Source: Oceanospirillum sp048270425
GTDB taxonomy: Bacteria > Pseudomonadota > Gammaproteobacteria > Pseudomonadales > Halomonadaceae
Direction: 5' to 3'
DNA length: 64,000 bases
Assembly: GCA_048270425.1 (NCBI GenBank)
Contig: JBLWSY010000001.1
Span: forward strand, 1-64,000
Of this stretch, positions 61,286 through 64,000 are shown piece after piece (the first letter of the stretch is position 1; every line of letters starts with the position of its first letter). The notes beneath the pieces are model-generated. The model was not told where the DNA came from. It did no database searches and saw only the letters and a program-made list of their open reading frames with translations. The translations under genes were made by a program, and so were the position numbers.

Positions 61286-62677
61286 GTGAACGATAGCGCC
61301 TTTACCAGCCTTAACCTGCCCGCTGCCCAAATTCAGAACCTGAACGATCTGGGTTATAGCCGTATGACACCGATTCAGGCGCAGAGCCTGCCACTGGTGC
61401 TGAAGGGCAAAGACCTGATCGCCAAAGCCAAAACCGGTAGTGGTAAAACCGCTGCCTTCGGTATCGGCCTGCTGGAAAAACTCAATGTGCGCTCCTTTGC
61501 CTGTCAGGCACTGGTGATGTGCCCAACCCGCGAGCTGGCGGGGCAGGTGGCTAAAGAGCTGCGTAAGCTGGCCCGCTATCAGCACAACGTAAAAATTCTG
61601 ACCCTGTGTGGCGGTATGCCGATTGGCCCGCAGATCGGTTCCCTGGCCCACGGCACTCATATCGTTGTGGGTACGCCGGGTCGTATTCAGGATCACCTGC
61701 GTAAAGGCACGCTGGATCTGGGACGGGTGAATACCGTTGTACTGGATGAAGCTGACCGCATGCTGGATATGGGCTTTGCCGAGTCTATGGAAGCGATTCT
61801 GCAGGAGACGCCGGCCAACCGTCAGACCCTGCTGTTCTCAGCGACCTACCCGGACACCATTCAGCAGATCAGCAGCCAGTATCAGAACAAACCTGAGATG
61901 GTTGAGGTGGTTGAGTCCGCTCAGGCTCCAGTCAATATCAGCCAGAAATTCTTTGGCGCAGAGCGTGCCTCCGATAAAGAAGACCTGCTGATGCAGGTGC
62001 TGGGTCACTACCAGCCGGAACATGCGGTGATCTTCTGCAACACCAAGCAGACCTGTTCTGATCTGGCCCATACGCTGAAAGAGCAGGGCTATTTTGCGCA
62101 GGCGTTGCACGGTGATATGGATCAGCGTGAGCGTGATCAGGTACTGGTGAAATTCTCCAACCGAAGCACTCACTTACTGCTGGCGACCGATGTTGCCGCC
62201 CGCGGTCTGGATATCGACGATCTGCCGATGGTGATCAACTACGATCTGACGCGGGATTCTGAAGTCCACGTTCACCGTATTGGCCGTACCGGCCGTGCCG
62301 GTAAATCCGGTATCGCTATCACCCTCTTTACCGAGAAAGAGCGCTACAAGCTAGCGGGTATTGAAGAGCAGATGAACATTGAGATCACCGTATCCGATGT
62401 GGAAAAAGAGCTGTTCGACGGCGACCTCAGCGGCCACCGCGAACCGGCTATGGTGACCCTGTCTATCGACGGCGGCAAAAAGAACAAAGTTCGCCCCGGC
62501 GACCTTCTGGGAGCCCTCACCAATGAAGGCGGCATTACAGGTGCCCAGGTGGGCAAGATCAATATCTTCGACTTTACCGCCTATGTCGCGGTAGAACGCA
62601 GCGTGGGTAAAAAAGCCCTTAACCACCTGATGAACAGCCGTATTAAAGGCCGTAAGTTTAAAGTGCGTCGGGTGTAA
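61286..62677 (+). CDS. dbpA: ATP-dependent RNA helicase DbpA
   Basis: A 463-residue DEAD-box helicase of 50S ribosome assembly. Motif I is AKTGSGKT, motif II LDEADRML, motif III FSATYP and motif VI HRIGRTGRAG. The C-terminal DbpA RNA-binding domain (PGDLLGALTNEGGITGAQVG, then IKGRKFKVRRV) targets hairpin 92 of 23S rRNA. The start is GTG 61286 with GAGATC before it. Confidence 0.95.
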   Translation: MNDSAFTSLNLPAAQIQNLNDLGYSRMTPIQAQSLPLVLKGKDLIAKAKTGSGKTAAFGIGLLEKLNVRSFACQALVMCPTRELAGQVAKELRKLARYQHNVKILTLCGGMPIGPQIGSLAHGTHIVVGTPGRIQDHLRKGTLDLGRVNTVVLDEADRMLDMGFAESMEAILQETPANRQTLLFSATYPDTIQQISSQYQNKPEMVEVVESAQAPVNISQKFFGAERASDKEDLLMQVLGHYQPEHAVIFCNTKQTCSDLAHTLKEQGYFAQALHGDMDQRERDQVLVKFSNRSTHLLLATDVAARGLDIDDLPMVINYDLTRDSEVHVHRIGRTGRAGKSGIAITLFTEKERYKLAGIEEQMNIEITVSDVEKELFDGDLSGHREPAMVTLSIDGGKKNKVRPGDLLGALTNEGGITGAQVGKINIFDFTAYVAVERSVGKKALNHLMNSRIKGRKFKVRRV

Positions 62678-62701
62678 GTGACCGCTCGCCTAATATGATG
62701 A

Positions 62702-62728
62702 AAGTCCGCCTAAGAGCGGGCTTTTTTT
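62702..62728 (+). terminator. Terminator after dbpA
   Basis: AAGTCCGC / GCGGGCTT with a 6-base loop and a T7 run. Confidence 0.85.
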
Positions 62729-62755
62729 GTGCCTGCAAGTCAGACTTATTGTTCG

Positions 62756-62807
62756 GTTTACCAAGTTGTTGGAATTGGATAAGCTTCAAACTCGATGAAT
62801 TATGTAA
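62756..62807. repeat. 52-nt dispersed repeat, copy B
   Basis: GTTTACC...AATTGGATAAGCT...TGAATTA, 39/52 identical to 24386-24437 without gaps. It lies 27 bases after a terminator at the start of an accessory segment. Confidence 0.75.
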
Positions 62808-63002
62808 GTAGGTGCTCAACAGAAGGCATGTACTAAATTGTGATAACACATAGTGCGTTTTCAGGGAAACAGTCAGGTTAGAAGATGGATTTTCCTTTCT
62901 TATCAAAGCCTTTCCGCTGTTCTAGACGGTATATTGAAATCGTCAAAACGCGTATGCCTATGATTAAAATGTAAGGCTTATTTAAAAAGGAGATTGAATA
63001 AA

Positions 63003-63383
63003 ATGGTTGAGTCAGACAAATTAAAAAATCCTGACGAAGTTACAGATAGAAATATGGCTATGTATGTCTATATTTTATATTGTTCGTCATCAGTAACAGT
63101 GATTTTGGGGCCAATTGTTGGCTTTTTACTCGCTTTAAATCAAAGATCTAAGTCAAATACAGAGTTGGGTAAAAAACACTTCAACAAGCAGGTTAGGATA
63201 GGATGGCAAGCTCTTCTTGGGATTTCTATAGGAATTGTAACAACAATCCTATTGGCTTGGCTAAATCTGGATCATCCATATGATTCCATCGTATTAGTAG
63301 GAATTGCAATTGCTGTGATTTCTTTGCTTGGATTTTTTATTAGGTCTTTAATAGGGCTAATAAATGTCATTGGTAGGAAATGA
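63003..63383 (+). CDS. DUF4870-like small membrane protein
   Basis: A 126-residue membrane protein with three helices (about 17-45, 69-92, 98-120). ELGKKHFNKQVRIGW between helices 1 and 2 resembles the DUF4870 pattern of small membrane proteins. AAGGAG lies ten bases before ATG 63003; the TTG at 62994 is too close to it. AT-rich. An attC-like site begins directly after the TGA, so it may be a cassette gene. Confidence 0.7.
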   Translation: MVESDKLKNPDEVTDRNMAMYVYILYCSSSVTVILGPIVGFLLALNQRSKSNTELGKKHFNKQVRIGWQALLGISIGIVTTILLAWLNLDHPYDSIVLVGIAIAVISLLGFFIRSLIGLINVIGRK

Positions 63384-63443
63384 GTCTAACAAGGCAATTA
63401 ACCTGGCTGGCCTCGCGGACAGCAAGCTATCGCAGTGTTATAC
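63384..63443 (+). other. attC-like recombination site 3
   Basis: 5' core GTCTAAC (RYYYAAC) and 3' core GTTATAC, near-complementary ends 60 bp apart, with GCTGGCC...GGACAGC forming the inner stem. Begins right after a stop codon and ends ten bases before the next ATG, as in cassette arrays. Confidence 0.6.
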
Positions 63444-63452
63444 GGTCTAAAA

Positions 63453-63716
63453 ATGTCAAACCAAAGCATCAAGGATAGAATTCAAAAAGCCCTAACTGAT
63501 TTTGAGAGCGACCAGCTTAGCTTGGTAGCATTAAAAGAGTGTATTGAAATTAATGGTCCCGCTCTTGAATCTGTGCCATACAAATCAATCGAAGACATTG
63601 ATGAAATAGAATATCAACTTACTCAGTGCCAGTTCTTCGACGAGGAATTTTTTGAATGCAATATTGAGCCAGCTATCTCTTTTATTAAATGTTGGCTTAA
63701 TAATGTCCTGAAATAG
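63453..63716 (+). CDS. Hypothetical cassette protein, 87 residues
   Basis: Not recognised. A small acidic helical protein (SIKDRIQKALTDFESDQ at the start). ATG 63453 is preferred, because an upstream start at 63435 would lie inside the attC-like site. No clear ribosome site. Composition is AT-rich. Size, charge and context recall immunity or antitoxin-type cassette proteins, but there is no direct evidence. Confidence 0.55.
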   Translation: MSNQSIKDRIQKALTDFESDQLSLVALKECIEINGPALESVPYKSIEDIDEIEYQLTQCQFFDEEFFECNIEPAISFIKCWLNNVLK

Positions 63717-63724
63717 CGGCGTAA

Positions 63725-63817
63725 ATAATACGTATTGCCTTGGTCGATGGGTTTGGGTTTCAAATTGATGGTGTCAATGAATACGGAAAGTATTTGGACA
63801 AAAGTGAGCTTAAATAA
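63725..63817 (+). pseudogene. Short C-terminal coding relic
   Basis: A 30-codon frame without a start reads RIALVDGFGFQIDGVNEYGK then YLDKSELK and TAA. The sequence looks protein-like but has no start codon or preceding gene in frame, so it may be the tail of a lost gene. Low confidence. Confidence 0.35.
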
Positions 63818-64000
63818 GTGGTTAAACAAAATATTGAGGTTGAAGGTTACCTGAAACAGTTATCGCGATGGCCGAGTAAGGGGAAAGTAATACTCGCCCA
63901 ACACGATGCAGAATCAATAACTGTTTATCAAGCTTATAATAAATCAATCGGACACTATGCATCAGAGCATGGAGTTTTTGGTGGAGACTTCAGTTTTTCT
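63818..64000 (+). CDS. DUF4291-family protein, N-terminal part (runs off the window)
   Basis: From GTG 63818, directly after a TAA, the frame stays open to the window end (61 codons). It contains TVYQAYNKSIGHYASEHGVF followed by GGDFSFS, the conserved opening of DUF4291 proteins (VYQAYxxxIAxxAVExxxFGGxFSxxRM). These are soluble proteins of unknown function. The GTG start is provisional because the first 20 residues are not typical. Confidence 0.7.
   Translation, partial: MVKQNIEVEGYLKQLSRWPSKGKVILAQHDAESITVYQAYNKSIGHYASEHGVFGGDFSFS

Larger units (their letters stand above)
62678..63002. other. Accessory intergenic region after dbpA (325 bp)
   Basis: Contains the dbpA terminator, copy B of the 52-nt dispersed repeat and, 26 bases before the next ATG, ATGTAAGGC. 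This resembles the ATGTTAGGC that precedes the left cassette gene at 24971. No intact gene. Confidence 0.55.

Overview
The window looks like chromosomal DNA of a marine gammaproteobacterium, most likely of the Oceanospirillales type (Amphritea/Neptunomonas-like). This placement is an inference from the mix of genes (betIBA joined to a choline ABC transporter, upp-uraA, dbpA, ygiQ, several c-di-GMP proteins, a lone bioA with a BirA box). No rRNA, tRNA or CRISPR array was seen.

Layout. Bases 1-127 are the left end of an IS3-family element. 0.2-6.7 kb: RND efflux permease plus adaptor, then a FapA/DUF342 protein. 7-16 kb: small unknown gene, upp-uraA, EAL-HDOD protein, SOS-controlled dinB, a double-receiver response regulator and a CBS-PAS-GGDEF-EAL protein. 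16-23.7 kb: bioA under a BirA operator, an alpha/beta hydrolase, a MioC-type flavodoxin, and a redox group (cytochrome b561, ScsB/DsbD-like protein, cytochrome b562), then a small lipoprotein. 23.8-28.1 kb: an AT-rich accessory segment with orphan genes, an IS110 transposase relic, two attC-like sites bounding a GmrSD-like (DUF262-DUF1524) gene, a relic of the choV 3' end, and a HigB2-HigA2 toxin-antitoxin pair. 28.1-35.6 kb: betIBA-choXWV, which imports choline and oxidises it to glycine betaine. 36-40.6 kb: divergent histidine kinase/response regulator and a large lipoprotein. 40.6-51.7 kb: single housekeeping or stress genes (EamA exporter, PhnA protein, GST, two TetR regulators, PAS-GAF-GGDEF-EAL protein, SMR pump, MDR oxidoreductase, YgiQ). 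51.9-53.1 kb: a Fic protein converging on a 63-residue protein that carries a Fic-inhibition motif. 53.2-62.7 kb: LysE exporter, DOPA-dioxygenase-like protein, LuxR and LysR regulators, a Fur-boxed iron-complex ABC importer, tyrS, a cupin and dbpA. 62.7-64 kb: a second accessory segment with a third attC-like site and a partial DUF4291 gene.

The most unusual material is in the two accessory segments and the Fic locus. Both segments begin, just after a rho-independent terminator, with copies of a 52-nt dispersed repeat (39/52 identical). Both then carry small genes whose stop codon lies in or next to an integron-type core site. No integron integrase is visible, so they resemble integrase-less cassette clusters. 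The left one carries a probable anti-phage nuclease gene. The higBA module next to it sits between two diverged copies of the end of choV, which suggests acquisition by recombination at that gene end. All family assignments were made by eye from motifs; no search was run.
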